A DNA stretch of 64,000 nt from Deltaproteobacteria bacterium (GTDB taxonomy: Bacteria > Desulfobacterota > Desulfarculia > Adiutricales > JAFDHD01): positions 1-64,000 of the forward strand of contig JAFDHD010000001.1 in the NCBI GenBank assembly GCA_019308995.1, read 5' to 3'. Below the pieces are notes generated by a model. It saw nothing but the letters and a program-made list of their open reading frames with translations, ran no database searches and was not told the DNA's origin. Positions 26,043 to 33,838 of this stretch are shown piece after piece; the first letter of the stretch is position 1, and every line of letters starts with the position of its first letter. A program made the position numbers and the translations under genes.

Positions 26043-28214
26043 TCACTTCAACCTTTCTTTTAAGTAAGTGAACCGTTTTTGCGTGCGATCGTTTCTGATT
26101 CCAATGGCCAGAGCCCCTTTCGAACCTACCAGCACCACCAGCTCTCGACCTCTAGTCACCGCGGTATAAATCAGATTCCGTTGTAGAAGTAAATAATGCT
26201 GAGGCAGGAGGGGAATGACCACGGCCGGATATTCAGAACCCTGGGATTTGTGGATGGAGATAGCATAAGCCAGGACGATCTGGTCCAGGTCTAGGTAATT
26301 GTAAACCACGCTTCGTTCATCAAAAGCAATCCTCACCTCCTGCATTTCCTCGTCAATACCGACGATCCGGCCGATATCGCCGTTAAAAACCTCCTTATCA
26401 TAGTCATTGCGGATCTGCATTACCTTATCCCCGACGCGAAAGACCTTTCCCCCGCGCCTGAGGCCATCGTCCCGGGGATTGAGGGCCTCTTCAAGCTTCA
26501 GGTTCAGGTTCTCTGTGCCCACCACGCCTCGATGCATCGGGGTTAGTACCTGGATGTCTTCCACCGCATCGAAACCAAAACGATTTGGGATGCGATCTTG
26601 GGCCAGTTCGATGATGATTCTGAGAACTTCCTCCGGATCATCCTGCTCAATGAAATAAAAGTCGTCCAGTTCTTTTTTAGGAGGCCTGAGGTCAGGCAGC
26701 AGGCCTTTGTTGATTCTGTGCGCATTAACGATGATCGAACTTTGTTTGGCCTGGCGGAAGATTTCACTCAGGCGAACCACAGGCACCGCCCCGGAAGAGA
26801 TGATATCCAGCAGGACATTTCCTGCACCGACAGAAGGAAGCTGATTCACGTCCCCGACCAGGATCAAGGTTGCTGCTGGAGGAATGGCCTTCAAAAGGTG
26901 ATACATCAATGTTACGTCTATCATTGAGGCCTCGTCCACGATCAGCAGATCGCTCTCCAGCGGCTCCCGATCGTTTCTCTGAAAGCCTCCTTTTCGAATG
27001 TTGTATTCAAGCACGCGGTGGATGGTCCTGGCCTCGAACCCGGTGGCCTCACTCATGCGCTTGGCCGCCCGTCCCGTGGGAGCGGCCAGCTGGATAGAGA
27101 CGCCGATCCTTCTGAAAATTTTTATAAGAGCATTGATTAAGGTCGTTTTCCCGGTGCCCGGCCCACCGGTGATGACCATGATTTTATATCTGGTCGCGTA
27201 CTTGATAGCTTCGATCTGTCCTTTAGCCAGGCGGATGTCAAGCTGCTGCTGCACCCACCCAACGGCCTTGCCGGCGTCAATCTTTCGTATGGACTTTGGG
27301 GTGAAGATAAGGGATGTTAATCTCTCAGCCACACCCGTTTCACTCACATAAAACGCTGCCAGATAAACTGCTTTGTTTGCCTCGCTAGAACCCTCCAGTC
27401 CGTTCAGTTCTTCGATGACGATTCGCTTCTGGATAGTGAGAGCTGCAAAGGCCTCCAGGATGATCTCACGGTTCACCTTCAGGATGTCCCGGCATTTTTG
27501 AATCAGCGGATTATAAGGGTAAAAGACGTGCCCCTCATCGGCGAGTTGATTTAAAATATAAATGACGCCCGCTTCAGCCCGTAACGGTGATTCCCGGGGG
27601 AAACCCAGCTTTTCAGCAATTAAGTCAGCGGTCACAAAACCGATCCCAAAGATGTCCGAAGCCAGACGAAAAGGATTTTCCCGGACAACCTGAATGGATT
27701 GATCGCCGTATTGCTTAAAGATCTTGGTGGCGTAACCTGAACTCACATCATGGGCCTGAAGAAAGAGCATAACCTCGCGAATTTCCTTTTGTTCCTCCCA
27801 GGCCCGCTGGATCATAATTATGCGTTTCCTGCCGATTCCTTCGACTTGGGCCAGCTTTTCAACTTCATTTTCGATCACTTCCAGTGTTTGTTCGCTGAAT
27901 TTTTTGACAATCCTCCCGGCCATGACCGGGCCGATGCCTTTGATGAGGCCGGAACCCAGATATTTTTTCATCCCGCTGATCGTCGCCGGAACTTCGGTCC
28001 TGTACTGCGCCATCTTGAATTGCTCGCCGAATCTCGGGTGGTGCATCCATTCACCCTTCATTTTAATGACCTCACCGGGCTTGGGCGCCATCATGTTCCC
28101 CAATACGGTCACCAGATCCCGGCGGCCACTGACCTTGACCTTGGCAATGGTGAAGCCGTTTTCCTCATTAAAAAAAGTAATTCTTTCGATCTGGCCCTTA
28201 AGGTCGGCAAGCAT
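26043..28214 (-). CDS. recD2: SF1B helicase RecD2
   Basis: A 723-residue RecD2-type 5'-3' DNA helicase. N-terminal OB-like region (~1-75), tandem helix-hairpin-helix segments (GLIKGIGPVMAGRIVKKF ~89-106; VEGIGRKRI ~124-132), then motor domains with Walker A GGPGTGKT (~350-357), DEAS-type Walker B (LLIVDEASMID), GDVNQLPSVGAG and the C-terminal AYAISIHKSQGSEYPAVV (motif V-VI). Length matches RecD2 rather than RecBCD-bound RecD. It probably acts in DNA repair without RecBC. Confidence 0.94.
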   Translation of the reverse strand: MLADLKGQIERITFFNEENGFTIAKVKVSGRRDLVTVLGNMMAPKPGEVIKMKGEWMHHPRFGEQFKMAQYRTEVPATISGMKKYLGSGLIKGIGPVMAGRIVKKFSEQTLEVIENEVEKLAQVEGIGRKRIIMIQRAWEEQKEIREVMLFLQAHDVSSGYATKIFKQYGDQSIQVVRENPFRLASDIFGIGFVTADLIAEKLGFPRESPLRAEAGVIYILNQLADEGHVFYPYNPLIQKCRDILKVNREIILEAFAALTIQKRIVIEELNGLEGSSEANKAVYLAAFYVSETGVAERLTSLIFTPKSIRKIDAGKAVGWVQQQLDIRLAKGQIEAIKYATRYKIMVITGGPGTGKTTLINALIKIFRRIGVSIQLAAPTGRAAKRMSEATGFEARTIHRVLEYNIRKGGFQRNDREPLESDLLIVDEASMIDVTLMYHLLKAIPPAATLILVGDVNQLPSVGAGNVLLDIISSGAVPVVRLSEIFRQAKQSSIIVNAHRINKGLLPDLRPPKKELDDFYFIEQDDPEEVLRIIIELAQDRIPNRFGFDAVEDIQVLTPMHRGVVGTENLNLKLEEALNPRDDGLRRGGKVFRVGDKVMQIRNDYDKEVFNGDIGRIVGIDEEMQEVRIAFDERSVVYNYLDLDQIVLAYAISIHKSQGSEYPAVVIPLLPQHYLLLQRNLIYTAVTRGRELVVLVGSKGALAIGIRNDRTQKRFTYLKERLK

Positions 28215-28427
28215 TCTTCAGACCTTATTGTAAATGGTTTGGTTCTTTATAACACAGTTGATCTTGATGAGGAAAGCTGCCTCTGACCCGTGCATGAGTT
28301 TCCATTGACTGTTCTGACCGGATAACTCACTGTCAATTGTATCAGAAACCATTCGTTTAAAAACCGTATCAACCCGCAGCCTTAAAAGCCCACCTTGTAA
28401 AATGAACCACATTAGCGTTAAAACGTC

Positions 28428-28455
28428 TTGACAAAAATCAGGCTTGTGGTATATT
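28428..28455 (+). promoter_or_regulatory. Promoter of arsR1-arsM
   Basis: TTGACA (28428-28433), 16-base spacer, TATATT (28450-28455). Transcription would start at about 28462, at or one base before the arsR1 ATG, which predicts a leaderless message. Confidence 0.7.
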
Positions 28456-28470
28456 TCGATATATGTCGAA
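28455..28470 (+). promoter_or_regulatory. ArsR operator 1
   Basis: TTCGA-TATATG-TCGAA, a 16-base interrupted palindrome overlapping the -10 box, the predicted transcription start and the first codons of arsR1. The same TTCGA-N6-TCGAA pattern occurs before arsM. Confidence 0.65.
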
Positions 28471-28792
28471 TTATGATGAAGATGACATCCAACAGTTTGC
28501 CGAAATATTTAAGGCCCTGTCCAATCCGAACCGGTTAAAGATATTCCTGCGCCTCATCTCCTGCTGCCAGCCAGGAACGATTGCAAGCATTAACAACAAC
28601 ATTGAGCCTGAAGGGTGCGCCTGTGTCGGTGAACTTGGCCAGGACCTGGGTATCGTGGCCTCCACGATTTCGCATCATATCAAGGAACTTCGTCAGGCCG
28701 GCCTCATTCGCATGGAACGCCAGGGGCAGAAGATCGAGTGCTGGGTTGACCCGAAGGCTTTAAGGGTTTTAAAAGGCTTTTTTACATTTTAG
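28463..28792 (+). CDS. arsR: ArsR-family regulator (first copy)
   Basis: A 109-residue winged-helix repressor of the ArsR/SmtB family. The fold is seen in IFKALSNPNRLKIFLRLI (residues ~15-32) and the recognition helix GIVASTISHHIKELRQAGLI (~63-82). Cysteines at 34-35 and 52/54 (EGCACVGEL) could form an As(III) or other metal site. No ribosome site precedes ATG 28463 and the promoter places the RNA 5' end on it, so translation is probably leaderless. Autoregulation through the overlapping TTCGA-N6-TCGAA operator is likely. Confidence 0.88.
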   Translation: MSNYDEDDIQQFAEIFKALSNPNRLKIFLRLISCCQPGTIASINNNIEPEGCACVGELGQDLGIVASTISHHIKELRQAGLIRMERQGQKIECWVDPKALRVLKGFFTF

Positions 28793-28821
28793 TTTTCGGT
28801 TTATTTTTTTTGGAAAAGATA

Positions 28822-28837
28822 TTCGATAGTTGTCGAA
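28822..28837 (+). promoter_or_regulatory. ArsR operator 2, upstream of arsM
   Basis: TTCGA-TAGTTG-TCGAA, the same 16-base palindrome as operator 1 (outer arms ATTCGA/TCGAAT are 6 bp here). It lies between arsR1 and arsM, 22 bases before the arsM start, and would allow arsM to be controlled by the same repressor. Confidence 0.62.
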
Positions 28838-28859
28838 TACTAATAATAAGGAGGAAAAA

Positions 28860-29765
28860 ATGAAAAACAAAAACCCAGAAGAAATCCGAGAGGCGGTTCG
28901 AGAAAGATACGGGAAAATAGCCAGGGTCGGAGCCGCAGCTTCTGAAAAATGCCAAACGGCCTCCTGCTGCGATCCAGTAGAGATTTCCCCCAAACCAACC
29001 CAGGCCGCATCCTGCTGCGCTCCAACAGACGTTTCCACCGAAACAGGTCAAGCCGCATCCTGCTGCGCTCCATCGGACATTTCCATAGAAAAAATGTCCG
29101 AGATCATAGGATATTCAAAGGAAGATATTGATAGCGTTCCCGAGGGTGCGAACATGTCGCTCGGTTGCGGCAACCCCGTGGCCCTCGCCACCCTTAAACC
29201 GGGGGAGACTGTTGTTGACCTGGGCAGCGGCGGCGGACTCGACTGCTTTCTGGCTGGCAGGGAAGTGGGCGAAACAGGAAAGGTAATCGGTGTGGATATG
29301 ACGCCGGACATGGTCAGCTTAGCCAGGAGGAACGTGGAAAAAATGGGGACAAGTAATGTCGAGTTCCGATTGGGAGAGATTGAAAATCTACCTGTTGCCG
29401 ATAACAGTGCTGATATTATCATGTCCAATTGCGTGATTAACCTTTCCCCTAATAAATCGAGTGTATACCAAGATGCCTATCGAGTGCTCAAGCCTGGAGG
29501 CCGATTGGCCATTTCAGATGTTTTAGCTACCGCTCAGCTTCCAGATGAAATTCGGCAAAACCTGGCTCTGATATCCGCCTGTATTGGTGGAGCCGCCACA
29601 ATTGAGGATACAGAGGAAATGTTGAGGGAAATCGGATTTCAGGACATCAAGATCAAATCAAATGACAGTAGCCGTGAAATCCTGAGGCAGTGGGATCCGA
29701 ACAGGAGCGAAGACGCCGGGGACTATGTTGTTTCCGCATACATCGAGGCCGTAAAGCCGGGTTGA
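28860..29765 (+). CDS. arsM: Arsenite S-adenosylmethionine methyltransferase ArsM with expanded cysteine-pair N-terminus
   Basis: A 301-residue methyltransferase that transfers methyl groups from SAM to As(III). SAM-binding motif VVDLGSGGGLDC (~118-129); C103 (LGCGNP), C128, C191 (SNCVIN) and C241 (SACIGGA) lie where the arsenic-binding cysteines of the family are expected. Upstream are three 16-residue repeats, each with a Cys-Cys pair (36-37, 52-53, 68-69). ATG 28860 follows an AAGGAGG site at normal distance; a longer in-frame start at 28830 would lie inside the operator. The gene is followed by a strong terminator. Confidence 0.92.
   Translation: MKNKNPEEIREAVRERYGKIARVGAAASEKCQTASCCDPVEISPKPTQAASCCAPTDVSTETGQAASCCAPSDISIEKMSEIIGYSKEDIDSVPEGANMSLGCGNPVALATLKPGETVVDLGSGGGLDCFLAGREVGETGKVIGVDMTPDMVSLARRNVEKMGTSNVEFRLGEIENLPVADNSADIIMSNCVINLSPNKSSVYQDAYRVLKPGGRLAISDVLATAQLPDEIRQNLALISACIGGAATIEDTEEMLREIGFQDIKIKSNDSSREILRQWDPNRSEDAGDYVVSAYIEAVKPG
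28947..29090 (+). repeat. Three 48-bp tandem units inside arsM
   Basis: Three in-frame 48-bp units code for residues 30-45, 46-61 and 62-77. Units 2 and 3 are the most alike (QAASCCAP followed by a T/S-D-V/I-S acidic segment); unit 1 has diverged (QTASCCDP). Each carries one Cys-Cys pair. The DNA-level similarity (GCATCCTGCTGCGCTCCA in two units) points to recent internal duplication. Confidence 0.85.
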
Positions 29766-29802
29766 TACTCTGTTCGCGTTCAGCGGCTGTCCGGTTTGAC
29801 CC

Positions 29803-29836
29803 AGGCAGGGGCATATGATTGCTCCTGCCTTTTTTT
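29803..29836 (+). terminator. Intrinsic terminator after arsM
   Basis: AGGCAGG (29803-29809) pairs with CCTGCCT (29824-29830), followed by a run of six T. A textbook Rho-independent terminator closing the arsR1-arsM unit. Confidence 0.85.
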
Positions 29837-29947
29837 GGGCCTGAACTGCACCGGCTTTTGGGCCTTTTTCGGTGCTTGCCTTCAGGCGGTCCTGTTCCTT
29901 TGGGTTTGCTTGTTTGCGGGATTTAGTCCGCTGAGGTGCATTTCCCC

Positions 29948-29975
29948 TTGACAATTCTGGCTCTATGACTATATT
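29948..29975 (+). promoter_or_regulatory. Promoter of arsR2
   Basis: TTGACA (29948-29953), 16-base spacer, TATATT (29970-29975). It has the same boxes and spacing as the arsR1 promoter. Predicted start is near 29982, 16 bases before the arsR2 ATG. Confidence 0.68.
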
Positions 29976-29985
29976 GCCATATAGT
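29968..29985 (+). promoter_or_regulatory. ArsR2 operator
   Basis: ACTATAT-TGCC-ATATAGT, a perfect 7-bp inverted repeat with a 4-base spacer, covering the -10 box. It differs from the TTCGA-N6-TCGAA operator of the first ArsR, so the two regulators should not cross-bind strongly. Confidence 0.62.
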
Positions 29986-29997
29986 GAGGACGCTAAA

Positions 29998-30306
29998 ATG
30001 AAACCTAACCTGTACAAACTCAAAGCAGAAGTGGCAAAGGCGCTCGCCCATGAAAGCCGGCTGATGATGCTTGACTCCCTCAAAGAGCGCGACCAATGCG
30101 TCTGCGACCTGACCGTCCTGGTGGGTGCGGACCAGTCTACTGTTTCCAAGCATCTTTCCATATTAAAAAACGCTGGCATCGTCACCAACCATAAAAAAGG
30201 CAACCGGGTCTTCTACCACCTGGAAACGCCCTGCGTGCTCCAGTTTTTTGACTGCGCCCTTGAGGTGGTGCGGCAGAGGACGCAGCTTGTCCGGGCCGTA
30301 CTCTGA
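29998..30306 (+). CDS. arsR: ArsR-family regulator (second copy)
   Basis: A 102-residue ArsR repressor of the classical type: CVCDL (C34, C36) at the start of the alpha-3 helix is the As(III)-binding motif, and DQSTVSKHLSILKNAGIV is the recognition helix. ATG 29998 is chosen with GAGG 9 bases upstream; a longer in-frame start at 29965 would lie inside the promoter and operator. It precedes the permease gene by 59 bases and probably controls it. Confidence 0.9.
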   Translation: MKPNLYKLKAEVAKALAHESRLMMLDSLKERDQCVCDLTVLVGADQSTVSKHLSILKNAGIVTNHKKGNRVFYHLETPCVLQFFDCALEVVRQRTQLVRAVL

Positions 30307-30365
30307 ACGGAGAGCCTTTTTTCTGAAGAATGACCAGCCCCCTGCGTGCCTGAAAAGAAGCCGAA

Positions 30366-31538
30366 ATGAAAGATAGATATAAGCTACTGATAATTATTGG
30401 AATATTTATCTGCGCTTACTGGGTGCCCTGGGATCATCAGCAGGTGAAGCAGGCCGGGCTGGAAGCCTTTATGATGCTCCAGGAGTACGCGCGCCAACAT
30501 GTCTTGACCTGCCTCATCCCGGCCTTTTTCATTGCCGGAGCCATTGCCACCTTTGTCTCCCAGGCGGCGGTGCTCAAATATTTCGGCGCCTCGGCCAAAA
30601 AGTGGCTCTCCTATTCCGTGGCCTCTGTTTCAGGGTCGGTCCTGGCCGTGTGCTCCTGCACGGTGCTGCCTCTTTTCGCCGGGATTTACACGCGCGGCGC
30701 AGGGATTGGTCCGGCAACCGCCTTTCTCTATTCCGGACCGGCCATCAACGTCCTGGCTATTATCCTGACCGCCCGGATTCTAGGCTGGCGGCTCGGGCTG
30801 GCCCGGGCCATAGGCGCCGTTACATTTGCCATCGTAACCGGACTTCTGATGGCGTTTATTTTTCGTCGAGACGAAGCCAAACGCTCGGCCGGACCGATTT
30901 ACCTGCCTGAAGAGGGGGCTAGAAAGCGAACCCTGGTTCAGGATGGATTTTATCTGCTGGTTCTGGTTTTAATTCTCGTTTTTGCGGCCTGGGCCCGGCC
31001 GACTTCCGGCGAAAACGGGTTGTGGGCCTGGATTTTTGCAGCCAAGTGGTACATTTCCGGGGCCCTGCTCCTCATCCTGGCCTTTATGGTCTGGAGATGG
31101 TTCGTTCATGAGGAGCGGGCCATGTGGGTCCAGGCGACCTGGGGCTTTATGCTCCAGATCCTGCCTCTGCTTTTCGGCGGTGTGCTTGTGGCCGGATTCC
31201 TGCTCGGCCGTCCGGGTCAGACTGCATTGATCCCGCCTGGCTGGGTGGAGTCCCTTGTGGGCGGCAACTCCTGGGGAGCCAACCTGTTTGCCTCGGTCAT
31301 CGGCGCCTTGATGTACTTCGCGACTTTGACCGAAATCCCCATTCTTCAAGGCCTTCTGGGGTCGGGTATGGGTCAGGGTCCGGCCCTGGCCTTGCTCCTG
31401 GCCGGTCCGGCCCTGTCTTTGCCCAACATGCTTGTCATCCGCAGTGTTCTTGGCACCAAAAAGACCTTGACTTTTCTGGTGGTCGTGGTGGTCATGTCCA
31501 CGGTGGCGGGGATGGTTTACGGGGTGATAGCCGGGTGA
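30366..31538 (+). CDS. ArsP-type permease
   Basis: A 390-residue protein with about ten membrane helices, of the DUF318/ArsP permease family. The hallmark CSCTVLPLFAGIYTRGAG segment (C96, C98) followed by GPATAFLYSGPAINVLA is present, and a second half repeat carries TEIPILQGLLGSGMGQGPALALLLAGPALSLPN. Characterised ArsP members export trivalent organoarsenicals, which fits the neighbouring arsM and arsR genes; substrate here is inferred. Confidence 0.85.
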   Translation: MKDRYKLLIIIGIFICAYWVPWDHQQVKQAGLEAFMMLQEYARQHVLTCLIPAFFIAGAIATFVSQAAVLKYFGASAKKWLSYSVASVSGSVLAVCSCTVLPLFAGIYTRGAGIGPATAFLYSGPAINVLAIILTARILGWRLGLARAIGAVTFAIVTGLLMAFIFRRDEAKRSAGPIYLPEEGARKRTLVQDGFYLLVLVLILVFAAWARPTSGENGLWAWIFAAKWYISGALLLILAFMVWRWFVHEERAMWVQATWGFMLQILPLLFGGVLVAGFLLGRPGQTALIPPGWVESLVGGNSWGANLFASVIGALMYFATLTEIPILQGLLGSGMGQGPALALLLAGPALSLPNMLVIRSVLGTKKTLTFLVVVVVMSTVAGMVYGVIAG

Positions 31539-31636
31539 AGGAGACAGGGAATACGCCGCAGGGTGCTTAGAGCTTGATTAAAGGGGAAATTAAAGAGTGG
31601 TTTGAAGATTCACCAAGGTAAAGGAAATAATAAACC

Positions 31637-32467
31637 ATGGAAATACATATCACACAAATAATCGCTTTACTTATTACCGGAGTTGGAGTTGGGTTTGCTT
31701 CAGGCCTTTTGGGTGTGGGGGGCTGCTTTATCATGGTTCCGGTCCAGTTCTGGGTCCTTAAATCCATCGGGGTGGACCCGACCATAGCCATCAGGATTGC
31801 TTTCGGAACCAACCTCTTGGTCGTTCTGCCCACGGCGTTGAGCGGTTCGATTACGCATCATTTAAAGGGGGCCGTCATTTGGAAAGCGGGCGTGACTCTG
31901 GGCATAGCCGGCGCTATCGGCGCATTCGGCGGGGGCTTTATCGCATCGCATCTGCCAGGAAAGGTCCTAACCATGGCCTTTGGAATCACGGTCATCCTCG
32001 GAGCGGTTAGGATGCTGACGGCCAGGCCGCCGCTGATCACAGAGGAACCCTCTGAAAGCCTGGCCGCGTATATCCTGTGGGGCATTCCACTGGGGATCGT
32101 CTCGGGTATCATCGGTATTGGAGGCGGCGTGCTCATGGTCCCCATTATGGTTTTTTTTCTGAGGTTCCAAATGCATCAGGCCGTGGGAACATCCACAGCT
32201 CTCATGATATTCACGGCTATCGGCGGATCGCTCTCTTTCTTTATCAATGGTTTGGGAGTCCAGGGGCTGCCGCCTTATTCCACCGGTTACCTTAACTGGC
32301 TGCAATGGGTATTGCTGGCCGGTTGCAGCGTTCCCATGGCCATCGTCGGAGCCAAAGTGGCTCACCTGCTGCCAGCCAAGCAGCTTAAATATATCTTCAT
32401 CCTGGTCATGTTTTACATGGGGTTGAAGATGATCGGCGTATTTGCTTGGCTCCATTTGCCAGTTTAA
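31637..32467 (+). CDS. TauE/SafE family permease
   Basis: A 276-residue membrane protein with about eight helices and the two internal repeats of the TauE/SafE family: GVGFASGLLGVGGCFIMVPVQFW near the N-terminus and GIVSGIIGIGGGVLMVPIMVFF in the middle. Members export sulfite, sulfoacetate or related small anions. Its place in the ars cluster may mean a thiol- or oxyanion-linked role, but that is not shown by the sequence. It follows the permease by 98 bases. Confidence 0.86.
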   Translation: MEIHITQIIALLITGVGVGFASGLLGVGGCFIMVPVQFWVLKSIGVDPTIAIRIAFGTNLLVVLPTALSGSITHHLKGAVIWKAGVTLGIAGAIGAFGGGFIASHLPGKVLTMAFGITVILGAVRMLTARPPLITEEPSESLAAYILWGIPLGIVSGIIGIGGGVLMVPIMVFFLRFQMHQAVGTSTALMIFTAIGGSLSFFINGLGVQGLPPYSTGYLNWLQWVLLAGCSVPMAIVGAKVAHLLPAKQLKYIFILVMFYMGLKMIGVFAWLHLPV

Positions 32468-32583
32468 CAACCTGGAGACAAGGATGTGTCCTGGGGTCAT
32501 GGATTGTGGTTGTTAAGATTTTTTTTCGGGTCATGCCGCGTCCGGCTGCTAGCGTCAATGGACGCGGAGAATAGGAAAAGGTG

Positions 32584-32817
32584 ATGGAGATCAAGGTATT
32601 GGGTCCTGGGTGTCCAAGGTGTCAGCAGACTGAAAAATTGGTCAAAGAAGTGGTTGCTGAAAAAGGCGTGGAGGCCAGGGTGGAAAAGGTAACCAACATC
32701 CTGGAGATTTCTAAATACGGGGTCCTTGTCACCCCGGCAGTGGTCATTGACGATGAAGTCAAATCCGTGGGGAAGATCCCTCCAAAGGACGAGATCGCTT
32801 CCTGGTTCGAAAAATAG
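32584..32817 (+). CDS. Small thioredoxin-like redox-active disulfide protein
   Basis: A 77-residue thioredoxin-fold protein of the redox-active disulfide protein 2 type: MEIKVLGPGCPRC with Cys10 and Cys13 in a CPRC active site, cis-proline loop in VTPAVVIDDEVK. Such proteins are often encoded beside DUF318 permeases and ArsR regulators, as here. It may provide reducing power for arsenic or thiol handling. ATG 32584 is preferred over the GTG one codon before it. Confidence 0.88.
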   Translation: MEIKVLGPGCPRCQQTEKLVKEVVAEKGVEARVEKVTNILEISKYGVLVTPAVVIDDEVKSVGKIPPKDEIASWFEK

Positions 32818-32921
32818 CCTGGTCGTTATGAACCATGGCCAGGAAGCCGAAATTACGAATTTTAGGATTGAATTCGAGGGACATCCATAATAGGTGTGGT
32901 GTGCCTCGATGTCATGAAAAC

Positions 32922-33323
32922 TTATTCAATAACCGAGGGAGGAAGAACCAAAGAAGCTTTTTCGGCGAGTTCAATCGCTTTCAATTTTTGTTCTGATTTT
33001 TCTTTCGGCCAATCAATGATATTCGCATGTCGTGGGTTGTCCGACATAGGTGTGGGTTGCACTCTAAGTTTCACAGCATAGACATTAGAAGCGTATACAT
33101 CTGCCCTTGCTTTCAGACTTTTTCCCCGTATCTCACCTATTTTTTCTCCTATCTTGAAAATCCTGTTTTCTTCTATGCCAGAAATTCGGCAGACTGAAGT
33201 TTCACGCCTGGGGTGTGGTAAAAAGGCTCTATATATAACCCGACCTTCTTTCGGATTGAACTTGCCCCTTTGTTCAAATATATAGCGTGTAAGCTTTTCT
33301 GTTGGTGATACGGTTTCGTTCAC
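32922..33323 (-). CDS. Unknown protein, third gene of TIGR04255 cassette (133 aa)
   Basis: A 133-residue soluble protein that I cannot assign to a named family. It has a segment SVCRISGIEENRIFKIGEK, then GKSLKARADVYASNVYAVKL and the motif NPRHANIIDWP followed by KEKSEQKLKAIELAEKASL. The RHANIxxWP block looks conserved and resembles sporadic uncharacterised bacterial proteins I recall. It overlaps the preceding gene by 4 bases (ATGA), so the two are translationally coupled. Base composition is clearly AT-richer than neighbours. Confidence 0.75.
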   Translation of the reverse strand: MNETVSPTEKLTRYIFEQRGKFNPKEGRVIYRAFLPHPRRETSVCRISGIEENRIFKIGEKIGEIRGKSLKARADVYASNVYAVKLRVQPTPMSDNPRHANIIDWPKEKSEQKLKAIELAEKASLVLPPSVIE

Positions 33324-33838
33324 TTTTTCGCTGGGAATCGGCTGCTGATTTTATTAAAGAGCTTACTGAGACCATCAGGAGTATACGGCACAACACCATG
33401 CTCTTTCTCTAAACCGAAGATACCTGCATAAGTTACTTCGTTACTTCCGTCAACACTTATAACAAATACCTGTTTATTCTTTTTATACCACTCAAAACCA
33501 ATGCCACCATCGGGTTCGGGGCTCAACTCAGGTAAGAGAGTGTATGACGAAATCCAATAGAGGAGCATTTCACGCGCCTGATAATAAGTGTTATCCGAAA
33601 TTGGTTCGGCATCATATCCATCCCAGTTTGGCTCAGAAGCTTCCTCTCGAATCTCTTGAAGAGCTTCAATCATTCGATCTAAGGGAAGCTTGGTGGTGGC
33701 AACTTGATTGATTTTATCTCTTGCCATGTCAAGATGCTTGTGAATCGCTTTTGAATGAGGTCCTACGCCCGTGTCCAAAATCATGGATGCCATCAATCCC
33801 CGATAAGATTCATCTCGTTCTAATAAACTTACTGGCAT
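33320..33838 (-). CDS. Unknown protein, second gene of TIGR04255 cassette (172 aa)
   Basis: A 172-residue soluble protein of no named family. The N-terminal half is helical (residues ~25-65). The central part has SEPNWDGYDAEPIS, then LSPEPDGGIGFEWYKKN, QVFVISVDGSNEVTYAGIFG. This NWDGY...PDGxIxxEW...YA pattern resembles a scattered family of uncharacterised proteins. It overlaps both neighbours (10 bases with the TIGR04255-like gene, 4 with the 133-residue gene). AT-rich. Confidence 0.75.
   Translation of the reverse strand: MPVSLLERDESYRGLMASMILDTGVGPHSKAIHKHLDMARDKINQVATTKLPLDRMIEALQEIREEASEPNWDGYDAEPISDNTYYQAREMLLYWISSYTLLPELSPEPDGGIGFEWYKKNKQVFVISVDGSNEVTYAGIFGLEKEHGVVPYTPDGLSKLFNKISSRFPAKK

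Noticed and set aside
29658-30203. A 181-codon minus-strand frame across the arsM-arsR2 junction.
   Set aside because: It crosses a clear terminator, promoter and two conserved genes on the other strand.
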